Shown piece after piece: positions 27,206-35,922 of a stretch of DNA of 64,000 nt; within the stretch, counting starts at the first letter, position 1; every line of letters starts with the position of its first letter. The stretch is from assembly GCF_032854445.1 (NCBI RefSeq), contig NC_088298.1, positions 17,751,976 to 17,815,975 on the forward strand, read 5' to 3'. The DNA is from Liolophura sinensis. Its lineage: Eukaryota > Mollusca > Polyplacophora > Chitonida > Chitonidae. The notes under the pieces were generated by a model, which searched no databases, was not told the origin of the DNA, and worked only from the letters and a program-made list of their open reading frames with translations. A program made the position numbers and the translations under genes.

Positions 27206-30200
27206 CTACAGATCTAAATAGGTGGTGCTCACCCCGTCGGGGAGCACTTTTCGCTTTCCGTAAAAGTATGTGAATGCGTCTTTGTGTTGGGTATACGAGT
27301 ACATCGTATTGCCCCGCATCCGCATCCCCCGATTCACACCACTCGCGCTTTGGTGATTGCGCAACACAGAGAGGTACACGGCCTTGTCCACACCTCGTGC
27401 GCTCACACCTTTGCAGGAGAGTTTGTCTTTGGTGTTGGATGCCCCGCCGTAACAATAATAAGTCTTGGAACACAAACTGACGATGGCATCACCGGTCCAC
27501 TCGACTTTGAAAAGCCCCGGTGTGCGCTTATCGTGGTCGTAATGGTCGCGACGGGGTAACCACGCATCCCGCTCGGTCTCGTACACAACTCGCAGCTCGG
27601 GTTTGACGAGGGATTCCCAGTCTGGGTCAGACCAAGCCATGTACGCAGAGTCTGTGTCCATCTCACAGTACTGCCAATCCGCCTTGTCGAAAAAACGAGC
27701 CATGAAATCGTAATAAAATTCCAGCATGCGGAGTTTGGCATACTGGTAGACCATGCACCCTATTTGCAAGGGGAGATTGTAGCGAATGGTCTTCTTGCTA
27801 CTCGTCACTTCAAAGGTGGTCTCGTCGATGGGGTCGACGGTTCGACACCGAACACTCGCCAGTAATTTTCGTGTTTTTGCCAGATCACAGATTTTGACAT
27901 CCACGTGTCGGTCTTGATTGGTGACGGTTTTTCCATAACCTGAATTCCCCAACAGCTTCATCGTCTCTCCGATCAGGGCTTTGGTGGGGTCGACATCTCC
28001 CGCCCGTCGGGCCTGGGTGACGGCGTCTGCGAAGGCTTCGAACGCTCGCTCCGGTGTGTATTCCATCGCTTGGTAGACGTGCGTGACGACCAATCCCCGA
28101 CCGAGATACCACTGGAGCAGAGGTGTGGCTAGCAGAATTTGCTTCCCAAACATGCTCCCGATCAGCATACGCCTGGGTGTGGGCATGATGTCATTCACAG
28201 CCGCGAACTCTGCCATGGTGGGGCCTATATCAGCCCGACTCACCTCGGTGTTTTTAAAGATGGGTGGGCATTCGGCAAAGTCCGCTTTGAGGTGGTCCGG
28301 CACGTGGATGTCACATTCCACAAATCCAAACAACTGGCCTTGAATGACAGCCTCCATGAGCTGGGCTTGTGTCTTGGGTTGTCGCTGTGACGGGGGTAAA
28401 CCGTACTGTTGTAGGAAGTCCCGTAAGGCTGGGTTTGTCGCGCGTTGACGGTGGAACTCACACTCCCATATCGTCACCAATGGATACCCCTGGGAGCGAA
28501 TGTATGCGTCGTTCGCATCCACCTCCCGCCGTAAGTCCTGGGGGCTTAATCCCCGCCGCTCGTTGTAGCACACCTTCCCCGGGCGAGGGTGATTCAGGTG
28601 ACAGCCGTGGTAGTGGAAATAACACCCGTGGAATTGAAACACAGTAGGCTGTCCGTCGATATAGGCGAACCCGTCTACGGGGAGTTGTCGATCACCGATC
28701 CGCTTCTCGGTGTGATTGAGTCGGTGACGGATCGATAGCCCCAGCTGCTGTGACTTCCAGTCCAGCCATTTTTCAGCCAGACGGGTGGCGGTGCCGGAGG
28801 GAACGAACTTCTCTTCCCCGTCCCGACGACGCCAACGGACGCAGTGACCTGCCGGCATAGGTGAGGCCAGGCAGTACAGGTACAGCGCGTTGGCATCGAA
28901 TCCCACGATGCGCTGACACAGCTTTCCGCCCCGTATACGGGTCACGCCTCGTTCGTGGTAGCGGTGGAAAATGATGCTCGGCCCACCCACGATGTTTTTC
29001 TTGAGGCACTCGTGCATGTCTTTGTCTTTCTCACCGACGAGGGTGAACACAGAGCGTAAATCATGGAATAAGTAGCGGAGGGTAAGCCCTGGTATGCTGA
29101 TGCAGTCTTTGAAGACATCCACATGCATGGTTCGGTAGAACACCGACATCTTCTCCGCAGCCTCCATGAAGGGAATGACGTCTAGGTTATTATACCACCG
29201 CAGCAAGTCTTTGACGGTCCGCATGCCGTGCTCTCGCCACACCGTCTGTAAGGTCTTGTACTCCGCGTCCGTGCACGGCTGGTGGGTGAGATCGTTGTCG
29301 AAAGCATGCTGCGGTGGCAGTGTGGTTTCCTCCAGCCGGGCCAGGGAGTCTATGTAGCTGTAACAAAATTTCCCTTTGGTCACGTGACAGTCGTAAGCTT
29401 TCACCCACTTGTCGTAACTGTAATTCGGGGCCAGGTAATTCCGAATGTCCAGAAATTTCAGCTGCGGTGTGGCGAGGGCCATGTGATTATTGTTCCGCTT
29501 AATCACATACTCCAAATCACCGCTCTGGACCAGGTGGGGGTAAAGCTGTTGTTTGATTAAGTTCAGGTCATAGTTACCCGAGTTAAAGCCGAGGACGGGA
29601 AGTTGGTCCATATAGGTCGCGAATCTGTCCCGCACTCGGCGCGTGTAAGACGGTTTCTTCTCGTCGGGATCGATCCGCTCGTCTAAGGCGTCCAGGATGT
29701 AAGCATAACGCTCGTGGAGATAGGCGCTACTGATCTCGCTGATGGTGTTGAGGTAAGCCATCATGTCCTCGACGAGTGCCTGGGGATCGCCGGTGGAGAT
29801 GAAACACACGGGCTGCTCGTAATCCGGTACATTAGAGTTGACGCTGACACTCATGGGGATGTGTTGAGCCGTCCATTCCGTCGAGGCAGTCGCCGCATCG
29901 TCCACCGGGTTCACCGGAGCCAAGTACGCCTCAAAGTCGTAACACGCTCGGTATGGGAAGATGTCGTCGTCACCGTCCTGGAGTTCGATCCCCATGTCCG
30001 CCAACGTTTCGAAAATAGTGGGCTGATTGCGGAAGACACCCCCCGGGTACTTTCGTCGAATGGCGTCGGTGCACGTTTGACTGTGCCGTCGTAACTCCCA
30101 CAGTTTCGGGAAACTCTTCTGGCACACCTGGCAGGTGAAAGATCGAGCATAACGTCCCATGTCTTTGATATAGCTGAAATGCCGCTGGTACAGGTTTAAC

Positions 30201-31189
30201 CGCAGGGTAGGTGTGGAATAGCGCTCGGCACTGCGGTGAATGAGTTGTGCTGAGTACGACCTGTCCATGGGGATGAGCTGGTAGACTTGAATGTTCACTT
30301 GAAACAGGCTTTCCACCGTGTCCAGTGCACTGAGGGGTACTCCGCGGAAATACCTCGGCTCCATCTCCATTTCCTCCAGATACCTGCGGTAATACACTTT
30401 AGCCTGGCGTTCGCAGTTATTGGGGTTGGCCTGGTCTAGATGGACGGCCAGACACCGAAACAAACACAAATAGTCCCTGTACGGACCGTTATCGCCACCC
30501 ACCAACGTGTGTAGCCCCTTGTTTCCTTTCAGGTAAGAGGGTAACGTCACCCCACCTTTACCGATAGGCTGATGCGGGAGTTTGTGGACGAAAAACAACA
30601 CGTTGGTGATGAGGTCGACGGTCCATTTCGTATTGGGGCGTTGTTTTTGGGCCCAGGTAAGCGGATCTTGGGTGAGGAGATGCTGGGTGTGGAATCCTCG
30701 CAGGTCAGCCCGACTCGCCACGCGGTACGGTGCGTCGAGTACTCGGGTGTTGTTGGTGCTCGGGTAATAATACCGCACCTGACCCGTCTCTTTGTGGCGG
30801 AGGATATATCCAAAACTGTAATTGATAGTGAAAGCAGTCGGCTGGTCTTCGTAAATCTCGTCTACATAGGCTGGGATAGCACCGAGATCACTCAGTCGGT
30901 AATTATAACAGTCTTGAATTGGCTTGTGGCGATGGAAATACGTCCTGATAGATTGCCAATGTCGCTGGTACAACTCCCGCACGTCACTGTCACCGCTCGG
31001 TAAGACAGCCTCGTGAGGCTGTACTGGGTCGGGCTCGAACTGGCTCGTTGGACTTTTTTTCTTTTGTTTTTTCTTTTCTTCTTCTTTCAGCGAGGGAGCC
31101 CCCGCTAAACTCACTCGAGCTTGACTCGTGCTGGGTTTGTTGTCGTCGGTGGTGGTGGTGGTGGTAGATGAAACAGGTCTCTGTAACAT
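27206..31189 (-). CDS. Protein-primed family B DNA polymerase with Vsr-like insert (copy 2)
   Basis: 1327 residues from an ATG at 31189, intact. It has a disordered Lys/Thr-rich start, a conserved L-C-L-F-R-C-L-A block (about 240-247), a C2H2 finger (about 352-372), Exo I Y-D-F-E (416-419), Exo II F-N-S-G-N-Y-D (about 534-540) and Exo III Y-N-N-L-D (about 665-669). Motif A is F-D-A-N-A-L-Y (about 763-769), followed by a Vsr-endonuclease-like insert with H-G-C-Y-F-H and I-W-E-C-E-F (about 838-911), motif B K-L-L-G-N-S-G-Y-G-K (1077-1086) and motif C D-T-D-S (about 1185). This is the Polinton/adintovirus replicase. It runs opposite to the late genes. Confidence 0.97.
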   Translation of the reverse strand: MLQRPVSSTTTTTTDDNKPSTSQARVSLAGAPSLKEEEKKKQKKKSPTSQFEPDPVQPHEAVLPSGDSDVRELYQRHWQSIRTYFHRHKPIQDCYNYRLSDLGAIPAYVDEIYEDQPTAFTINYSFGYILRHKETGQVRYYYPSTNNTRVLDAPYRVASRADLRGFHTQHLLTQDPLTWAQKQRPNTKWTVDLITNVLFFVHKLPHQPIGKGGVTLPSYLKGNKGLHTLVGGDNGPYRDYLCLFRCLAVHLDQANPNNCERQAKVYYRRYLEEMEMEPRYFRGVPLSALDTVESLFQVNIQVYQLIPMDRSYSAQLIHRSAERYSTPTLRLNLYQRHFSYIKDMGRYARSFTCQVCQKSFPKLWELRRHSQTCTDAIRRKYPGGVFRNQPTIFETLADMGIELQDGDDDIFPYRACYDFEAYLAPVNPVDDAATASTEWTAQHIPMSVSVNSNVPDYEQPVCFISTGDPQALVEDMMAYLNTISEISSAYLHERYAYILDALDERIDPDEKKPSYTRRVRDRFATYMDQLPVLGFNSGNYDLNLIKQQLYPHLVQSGDLEYVIKRNNNHMALATPQLKFLDIRNYLAPNYSYDKWVKAYDCHVTKGKFCYSYIDSLARLEETTLPPQHAFDNDLTHQPCTDAEYKTLQTVWREHGMRTVKDLLRWYNNLDVIPFMEAAEKMSVFYRTMHVDVFKDCISIPGLTLRYLFHDLRSVFTLVGEKDKDMHECLKKNIVGGPSIIFHRYHERGVTRIRGGKLCQRIVGFDANALYLYCLASPMPAGHCVRWRRRDGEEKFVPSGTATRLAEKWLDWKSQQLGLSIRHRLNHTEKRIGDRQLPVDGFAYIDGQPTVFQFHGCYFHYHGCHLNHPRPGKVCYNERRGLSPQDLRREVDANDAYIRSQGYPLVTIWECEFHRQRATNPALRDFLQQYGLPPSQRQPKTQAQLMEAVIQGQLFGFVECDIHVPDHLKADFAECPPIFKNTEVSRADIGPTMAEFAAVNDIMPTPRRMLIGSMFGKQILLATPLLQWYLGRGLVVTHVYQAMEYTPERAFEAFADAVTQARRAGDVDPTKALIGETMKLLGNSGYGKTVTNQDRHVDVKICDLAKTRKLLASVRCRTVDPIDETTFEVTSSKKTIRYNLPLQIGCMVYQYAKLRMLEFYYDFMARFFDKADWQYCEMDTDSAYMAWSDPDWESLVKPELRVVYETERDAWLPRRDHYDHDKRTPGLFKVEWTGDAIVSLCSKTYYCYGGASNTKDKLSCKGVSARGVDKAVYLSVLRNHQSASGVNRGMRMRGNTMYSYTQHKDAFTYFYGKRKVLPDGVSTTYLDL

Positions 31190-31290
31190 AGAAGGGTGTA
31201 GACGTTATAACCAAACCCTAGACATACTCTATATACATACTATTGTACATATGTGCATATGTACATATGTTCCGCTGAAAAAATTTTTAG

Positions 31291-31360
31291 AATACATATA
31301 ATACATAGGAGCCATTCCGATAGATATCAACCCTGGCATGACACACTGACACACTGACCC
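31291..31360 (-). promoter_or_regulatory. Polymerase-proximal GTCAGTGT block (copy 2)
   Basis: On the minus strand: GGGTCAGTGTGTCAGTGTGT plus CA, then TGCCAGGG, the palindromic ATCTATCGGAATGG-type core and TATGTATTATATGTATT. It ends about 100 bp before the polymerase ATG. It shares its whole length with 8467-8532 and 32,063-32,129. Confidence 0.5.
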
Positions 31361-32062
31361 ATACTATTGGCGGTTGTCTCAAGGATGGTAAATGAGTACT
31401 CGATTTAAATAACAACAAACCATAATTAATTTCCATGGGATATCGTAAATTAAGTGAAATAAAGTCATACAATGTGTTTACATGAATTGTGACATGAGTT
31501 TGCTTTACACAAATACGAACTAAATGAAATAAATCTATATATATAGATATATATACTGATACAATTGTTAACTCTGCAAAACCCCTATACAGTTTTGGAA
31601 CAAAAAATAAAGAAAATGACTATATATTACTCTTTCCAGACACGTATTGTCGTTTGACATTTAGAGTTATGCCCCTTATTTCCAGTATTCCAACAAAAGT
31701 AGTCGCCCCTGCTAAGCGTATTCCATCAGGAGTTATCCCCCTTGTTTACATACATTTGACACTGCACACATTCGTGGATTTCTACTACGAAATACACAAG
31801 GAAATATCCTCTAAGCTACTCAAGCTTTCTATCTGGCTTTACTGGAGTTACAAACTATTAAAAGACACAACTATCCTTAAATATATTGAACTAAAACTAC
31901 TGTTATTTCCATAAGAAATCTAGCGAATACGAAGCGTAATATTACGTAATATTAATTAATTGGAAACAACAACAACGTCTGAAGGTGACCGATAGACAAC
32001 TACTTTATGTGGTAATCTACTAATTAAAATGAAGCGTCAATCCGCTAAAAAAATTTATTTTA

Positions 32063-32129
32063 ATACATAATACATAGGAACCATCCCGATAGATAGCAGC
32101 CCTAGCATGACACACTGACACACTGACCC
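32063..32129 (-). promoter_or_regulatory. Second, distal GTCAGTGT block on the minus strand (copy 2)
   Basis: Same block as 31,291-31,360, about 770 bp further upstream of the polymerase. It may be an alternative promoter or a duplicated regulatory unit. The copy 3 counterpart is at about 54,948-55,015. Confidence 0.45.
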
Positions 32130-32653
32130 AGTCCCTTTTTTTAATAGTAATTTCCAGCAATGAAATGCAGCTTGTCTTATTGCATATTCTATCCAGTAAA
32201 GAAGTTTTTTTTTATACTTTTTTCATATACTGTTACAAACATGTAACATGCGATAGCTCTTACTGTCTTCAATTAACTTTCAAGAAGCAAAGCGGGTTCG
32301 GGAGAAAGAAGACATCTAAGCCTACAATGACCACTTATTCAATTGACACTTATACACGTAGAAATCACAACCACCAGCCGATGTCGGTGTACATAGCAGG
32401 CGAGCTGAACACAACCCCGGCTGACAACAATGTAGCGTCACGCGCACAGCTCTACCAGGCTGAGGATTCTGTATGAAACGGGCGGGAGAAAAAACATAAA
32501 AGCCCGCTCGTTTTTTTACACTCATCATCCAATCAGTGGGCTGATAATTCCTTTTGTCGTGCTTTCGCCCAGGCCAGGGTTGTTAGTATATATAACATAA
32601 CCGCGGGTTTGAGTTGGTCAGACTGTTACGGAGTTTGGTATTTTCCACACACT

Positions 32654-33802
32654 ATGGACCGCCGATTCTTCGATTTTTTGGGGAGTGCCGAGGAGGGGCG
32701 CTGGGCCGATGTTACGGATAGTGGGAGTAACAGTGACGAAGACCAGTCTTCCAGGGAGGTCGCCCAGGATGGGGAAGCTCGGGCGCTGTCACCCTCGCCC
32801 TCCCCAATCGTCATCCCGGACACGCCACCCCAGGAGAGAGAGATTACACCCAACGAGGGTCAAAGAGACCCCCACCCCTGCTCCTGCCCACGGTGCATGG
32901 CTAGGAGAGTGGGGGTGGGGCGTGGGACCTATATACACAGACTGCGGGAGGTCCTCACCAGCCGGGGGACAATCACCACCACCACTACCACCACCCCGGT
33001 CAACAACACCCCAGAAGCACCCCGCCTCACCCAAACACTCATAGAGCGATTCACGACCCGGAGGCGTCCCGTGGGGCGGGGTATTGGCCGGGGACTCCCC
33101 CGACAACTAGACCTGGACGATGGCCTGGCGGGGAGTTCAAACCCAGATCGGGTACCACCAACACCACCACCACGTTCACCGGCACCACGCTCACCTGGCT
33201 GGCTAACAGCGCGCCGGGGTCGGGCGCGAGCCCGTGTCTCACCCCGCCGTGAGGATGAGGATCAATTATCTCCACCCCTAGCCCGGGTTTTACCTACCAC
33301 CCCGGCTAGGGAAGTAGGGACGGTAAGAGCTCGCCCCAACATGACGTATCAGACAGCAGAGATTGGAAATCACAACTATCTGACTACAGAGGAGCGGGAT
33401 GGTATGGTTAGAAATATAGAGGATCGCTTGCGAGCTCAACCGCCCCTACAATGGTTCCTCATCCCCGCGGCGGTTGGGGCATTGCCGCTAACAACAACAA
33501 CTCCACCAGAGTCGACCCCACCACCATCACCACCACCGACAGCAGCAGCAACACCGCCAGCGGCACCACCTGTTTCACCTGGGTTGGGGGCAGGTGAGGA
33601 GCTTGCGGCGTTCTCGCCGGGTAGGAGGCAGACATCCGACGATGCTCCGACATGTCGGATTTGTTATGACAGACCGTGGGATGCCTGCCTCCTACCCTGC
33701 GGGCATGCGGCGATCTGCCTCACCTGTGCCCGCAGACTGAACCCCCAGCGGTGCCCGTTTTGTGGTCTATATATTTTTCGTGTTGTTCGTTTGTTTTATT
33801 AA
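32654..33802 (+). CDS. RING-finger protein, candidate E3 ligase (copy 2)
   Basis: 382 residues from the ATG at 32654. A long Pro/Ser/Thr/Arg-rich, apparently disordered region includes an acidic patch and a C-x-C-x2-C-M cluster (about residues 78-85). It is followed by a short conserved helix (L-Q-W-F-L-I-P) and a C-terminal C3HC4 RING (C-R-I-C, L-P-C-G-H-A, C-L-T-C-A, C-P-F-C). The tail after the last Cys is hydrophobic (V-V-R-L-F-Y), as in IAP/MDM2-type RINGs where it forms the dimer face. No BIR domain is present. A host-directed ubiquitin ligase is the likely role. Copy 3 carries a much diverged but intact version. Confidence 0.8.
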   Translation: MDRRFFDFLGSAEEGRWADVTDSGSNSDEDQSSREVAQDGEARALSPSPSPIVIPDTPPQEREITPNEGQRDPHPCSCPRCMARRVGVGRGTYIHRLREVLTSRGTITTTTTTTPVNNTPEAPRLTQTLIERFTTRRRPVGRGIGRGLPRQLDLDDGLAGSSNPDRVPPTPPPRSPAPRSPGWLTARRGRARARVSPRREDEDQLSPPLARVLPTTPAREVGTVRARPNMTYQTAEIGNHNYLTTEERDGMVRNIEDRLRAQPPLQWFLIPAAVGALPLTTTTPPESTPPPSPPPTAAATPPAAPPVSPGLGAGEELAAFSPGRRQTSDDAPTCRICYDRPWDACLLPCGHAAICLTCARRLNPQRCPFCGLYIFRVVRLFY

Positions 33803-33849
33803 TTGTACACCTCGTTTTTTTTAATCGTTTTCGTGTTTTTTGTTTGAAA

Positions 33850-33888
33850 GAAAAAAAAAAAAAAAAAAAAAAAATAAAACAGCTGGCT

Positions 33889-33930
<42 letters not shown>

Positions 33931-33967
33931 AACATGGCTGTTTAAAAAAAAAAAAAAAAAAAAAAAA
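33850..33967 (+). repeat. Poly(A) tracts with GGCTGTTT spacers in the RING 3' UTR
   Basis: Three long A runs are separated by GGCTGTTT units. Copy 3 has the same arrangement, shorter (56,739-56,835). The length is probably unstable. Confidence 0.8.
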
Positions 33968-33988
33968 GAAACAGCACTTTTTTCCAAC

Positions 33989-34004
33989 GGCCCTTTTCAG
34001 GGCC
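33989..34004 (+). terminator. Histone-type 3' stem-loop of the RING gene (copy 2)
   Basis: CCAAC precedes GGCCCTTTTCAGGGCC, which is followed by ACCCA: the full consensus of metazoan replication-dependent histone 3' ends (6-bp stem, UUUC loop, ACCCA flank). GAAAGAGT at 34019-34026 fits the U7-binding downstream element. It lies 186 bases after the RING stop, the gap being filled by A-tracts. About 100 bp around it are shared, inverted, with the polymerase 3' end at 27,040-27,145. Confidence 0.75.
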
Positions 34005-34095
34005 ACCCAACTCTTCCCGAAAGAGTACTTTCTCAATCTAAGCACTAAAAAAAGAAAGAAAAGAAACCCCACACCAGACACAGTCTTTAAAACTT

Positions 34096-34345
34096 TGCCT
34101 AATTTACACCCAACCTGAAACAAACAAACCACTGTTTTCTCTATTTATCTATCTATATCTACATCCCATATACTGTTATACTGTTATACTGATAACCTTC
34201 TACTCCACCTAATGCATACCTAAAACTTAGAGTTACTTATTAAAACTTAGAGTTACTTAAAACTTTGCCTAATTTATACCCAGCCTGAAACAAACAAACC
34301 ACTGTTTTCTCTATTTATCTATCTATATCTACATCCCATATACTG
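34096..34345 (+). repeat. Tandem duplication of about 162 bp
   Basis: The stretch from AACTTTGCCTAATTTACACC to TACTGTTATACTGTTATACT is repeated once at about 34,260-34,365. A single, shorter version is present in copy 3 (about 57,098-57,140). CCTAAAACTTAGAGTTACTT subrepeats lie between. Confidence 0.75.
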
Positions 34346-34354
34346 TTATACTGT

Positions 34355-34441
34355 TATACTTTACTCTAGTCTACTACACGCTATATCACGCTAGTCTATA
34401 CACATACACCCCGCGGTGTGGAAAAAACCCACCAAATTTTC
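34355..34441 (-). repeat. Internal TIR remnant (copy 2)
   Basis: TATACTTTACTCTAGTCTAC followed by CACCCCGCGGTGTGGAAAAA and ACCCACCAAA resembles the middle of the right TIR of copy 3 (about 57,413-57,486) more than copy 2's own TIR. It lies just where copy 3 ends, suggesting that the 1.9 kb to its right, including the zinc-finger gene and the outer TIR, was added to an older end. Confidence 0.6.
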
Positions 34442-35340
34442 TTGTGTGTATGTATAATGTATTGGTGTTACTTATGTATTTTCAATGCAGGGTGGTTGGG
34501 AGGTAGGCAGGCAGGTCAGTCGGTGCAGCCGGTGCAGGGTAGGCTTGTTAGTATTAGACATATATACATATATTACATATATACATAGCAGGCGAGGTGA
34601 ACACAACCCCGGCTGGCAACAATGTAGCGTCACGCGCACAACTCTGCCAGGGACTACCAGGCAATGCCAGGCGGGAGATTCTGGATGAAACGTGCGGGAA
34701 AATGTAGCCGAGATGGATATATGAAAACACGCCGGCCAATGATACATCACTTTTAGTGCTCTCACCCAGGCCCGCGCCCCGCGTTTTCCTCCAACTTTAC
34801 AAGCCGGGGTTGTCTTATAAAAGACCGATCACCTCGGTGGCACGTCACTCTACAGCGCTATATCTTTTCTAAGACTCAGGTTTTGATGTATAGACAGTGG
34901 ATCCAAAACTGAAGTCAAGCAAACTCCGTATCAGTCTGATGTATACACTCGCCTTGTCTACACGGACAACAAACCAGGATTATAATGGTCTACTGGTTTT
35001 GTTAGTTCTTTGTAGGTTCTTTCATACAATCAACCCGTCTATAAGGTCGAATATTCCGGCCTAGAGGTATGCGAATAAATACCCCAGAAAATAAATAACA
35101 TTCTTGATGAGAATCAAAAGGTATATAACCGACCCGTTAGTAGGTCACTCACCCCGAGCGGGACACACAATCACTCGGTCGCCGTACATGTTTGTACGTG
35201 TTTGTTTACATATGATGACGTCATAACACACAGCATAATACATTGTCACCAGTCAAGGCAGGGAGAATGGGTGAAAGGGGAAAAAGGGGAAGAGGGTGAG
35301 GAATGCGTGGGAGGTTTGTGGTGACTCGTGGGTTAGTAGG
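34442..35340. other. Region with a duplicated RING promoter segment and two TATA boxes, no gene seen
   Basis: 34,570-34,700 repeats, imperfectly, the stretch 32,385-32,480 upstream of the RING gene. A strong TATA box (CTTATAAAAG) lies at about 34,815 and another (GTATATAACC) at about 35,111, but the following sequence has no frame longer than a few codons. 34,890-34,930 carries an inverted fragment similar to the copy 3 RING leader. It may be a decayed gene or a non-coding transcript. Confidence 0.5.
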
Positions 35341-35835
35341 TCACTCAACCTGCTGTTTGGGGCGGAGAAAAATAAAATAATAAAAAAAAAAAGAACTCAC
35401 CGAGCCGTGTTTCCCACGTTGATGGGTCCGCCAATCCCACAACCGGTAGAAAGACTCACCGCAGTCTTCGCAATGCCACACACGTTCTCGTTTGTTGCCA
35501 TGGCGCTGTTGATGGCGGATCAAATGTTCTCGGCGAAAAAACACCCGGTCACAGGTCGGACAGGTGAATCTTGTGTTTGTCTGGGGTTGATGATGCGTCC
35601 GCTGGTGCCGGAGCCAGTTATCCTGCCGGGTAAAATGCTGGGGACACACCCGGCAAAAATACTTCTCCGTCGTCTTCTTTTTCTCCTTATCGCCGTGTTG
35701 TGTTTTAGCATGTCGTCGCCAGTTATCGCGTCGGGTGAATCCTCGATCGCACACCTCGCAGGTAAATAGCTTCTCCGTCTTCGTCTCCTCCAACGTCTTC
35801 TTCTCCGTATTAACCTCGAAATCCTCTTGATCCAT
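35341..35835 (-). CDS. Four-finger C2H2 zinc-finger protein (copy 2)
   Basis: Up to 164 residues from an ATG at 35835, beginning with an acidic segment. Four C2H2 fingers follow: F-T-C-E-V-C...H-x4-H, Y-F-C-R-V-C...H-x4-H, F-T-C-P-T-C...H-x4-H and W-H-C-E-D-C...H-x4-H. After the last finger a perfect donor (TCG|GTGAGT) suggests splicing, and the hydrophobic tail read past it is probably intron. The gene starts 87 bases inside the right TIR, whose CCAAT boxes would serve as its promoter. A DNA-binding regulator of the element or host is likely. It is absent from copy 3. Confidence 0.8.
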   Translation of the reverse strand: MDQEDFEVNTEKKTLEETKTEKLFTCEVCDRGFTRRDNWRRHAKTQHGDKEKKKTTEKYFCRVCPQHFTRQDNWLRHQRTHHQPQTNTRFTCPTCDRVFFRREHLIRHQQRHGNKRERVWHCEDCGESFYRLWDWRTHQRGKHGSVSSFFFYYFIFLRPKQQVE

Positions 35836-35922
35836 CGTTGCTTGTTTACTCGATCGCTCGCTCGCTCGCTTGGTCAGTGTCTTCGGGTGAAGTGATCTGC
35901 TACTGCTGCACCTGTCTTTTTG

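Larger units (their letters stand above)
31190..32653. promoter_or_regulatory. Divergent promoter region between polymerase and RING genes (copy 2)
   Basis: About 1.46 kb without a supported gene; a 31,654-31,914 frame has no ATG start and is broken in copy 3. Two minus-strand copies of the GTCAGTGT block (31,291-31,360; 32,063-32,129) face the polymerase gene. A TATA box GTATATATAACA near 32,586 precedes the RING ATG at 32654. The region is well kept in copy 3 (54,073-55,540). Confidence 0.6.

Noticed and set aside
31654-31914. 86-codon frame between polymerase and RING genes as a small membrane protein
   Set aside because: It has no ATG at its start, and the copy 3 equivalent stops early at 54,720 with several changes. 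The region behaves like regulatory DNA.
33850-33967. Poly(A) tracts as proof of retrotransposed transcripts
   Set aside because: They lie before the stem-loop, are split by GGCTGTTT units, are present in both copies at the same place, and no target duplications flank them.
33989-34004. A captured histone gene explaining the stem-loop
   Set aside because: No histone-fold reading frame occurs upstream on either strand; the preceding frames are a RING protein and a DNA polymerase.
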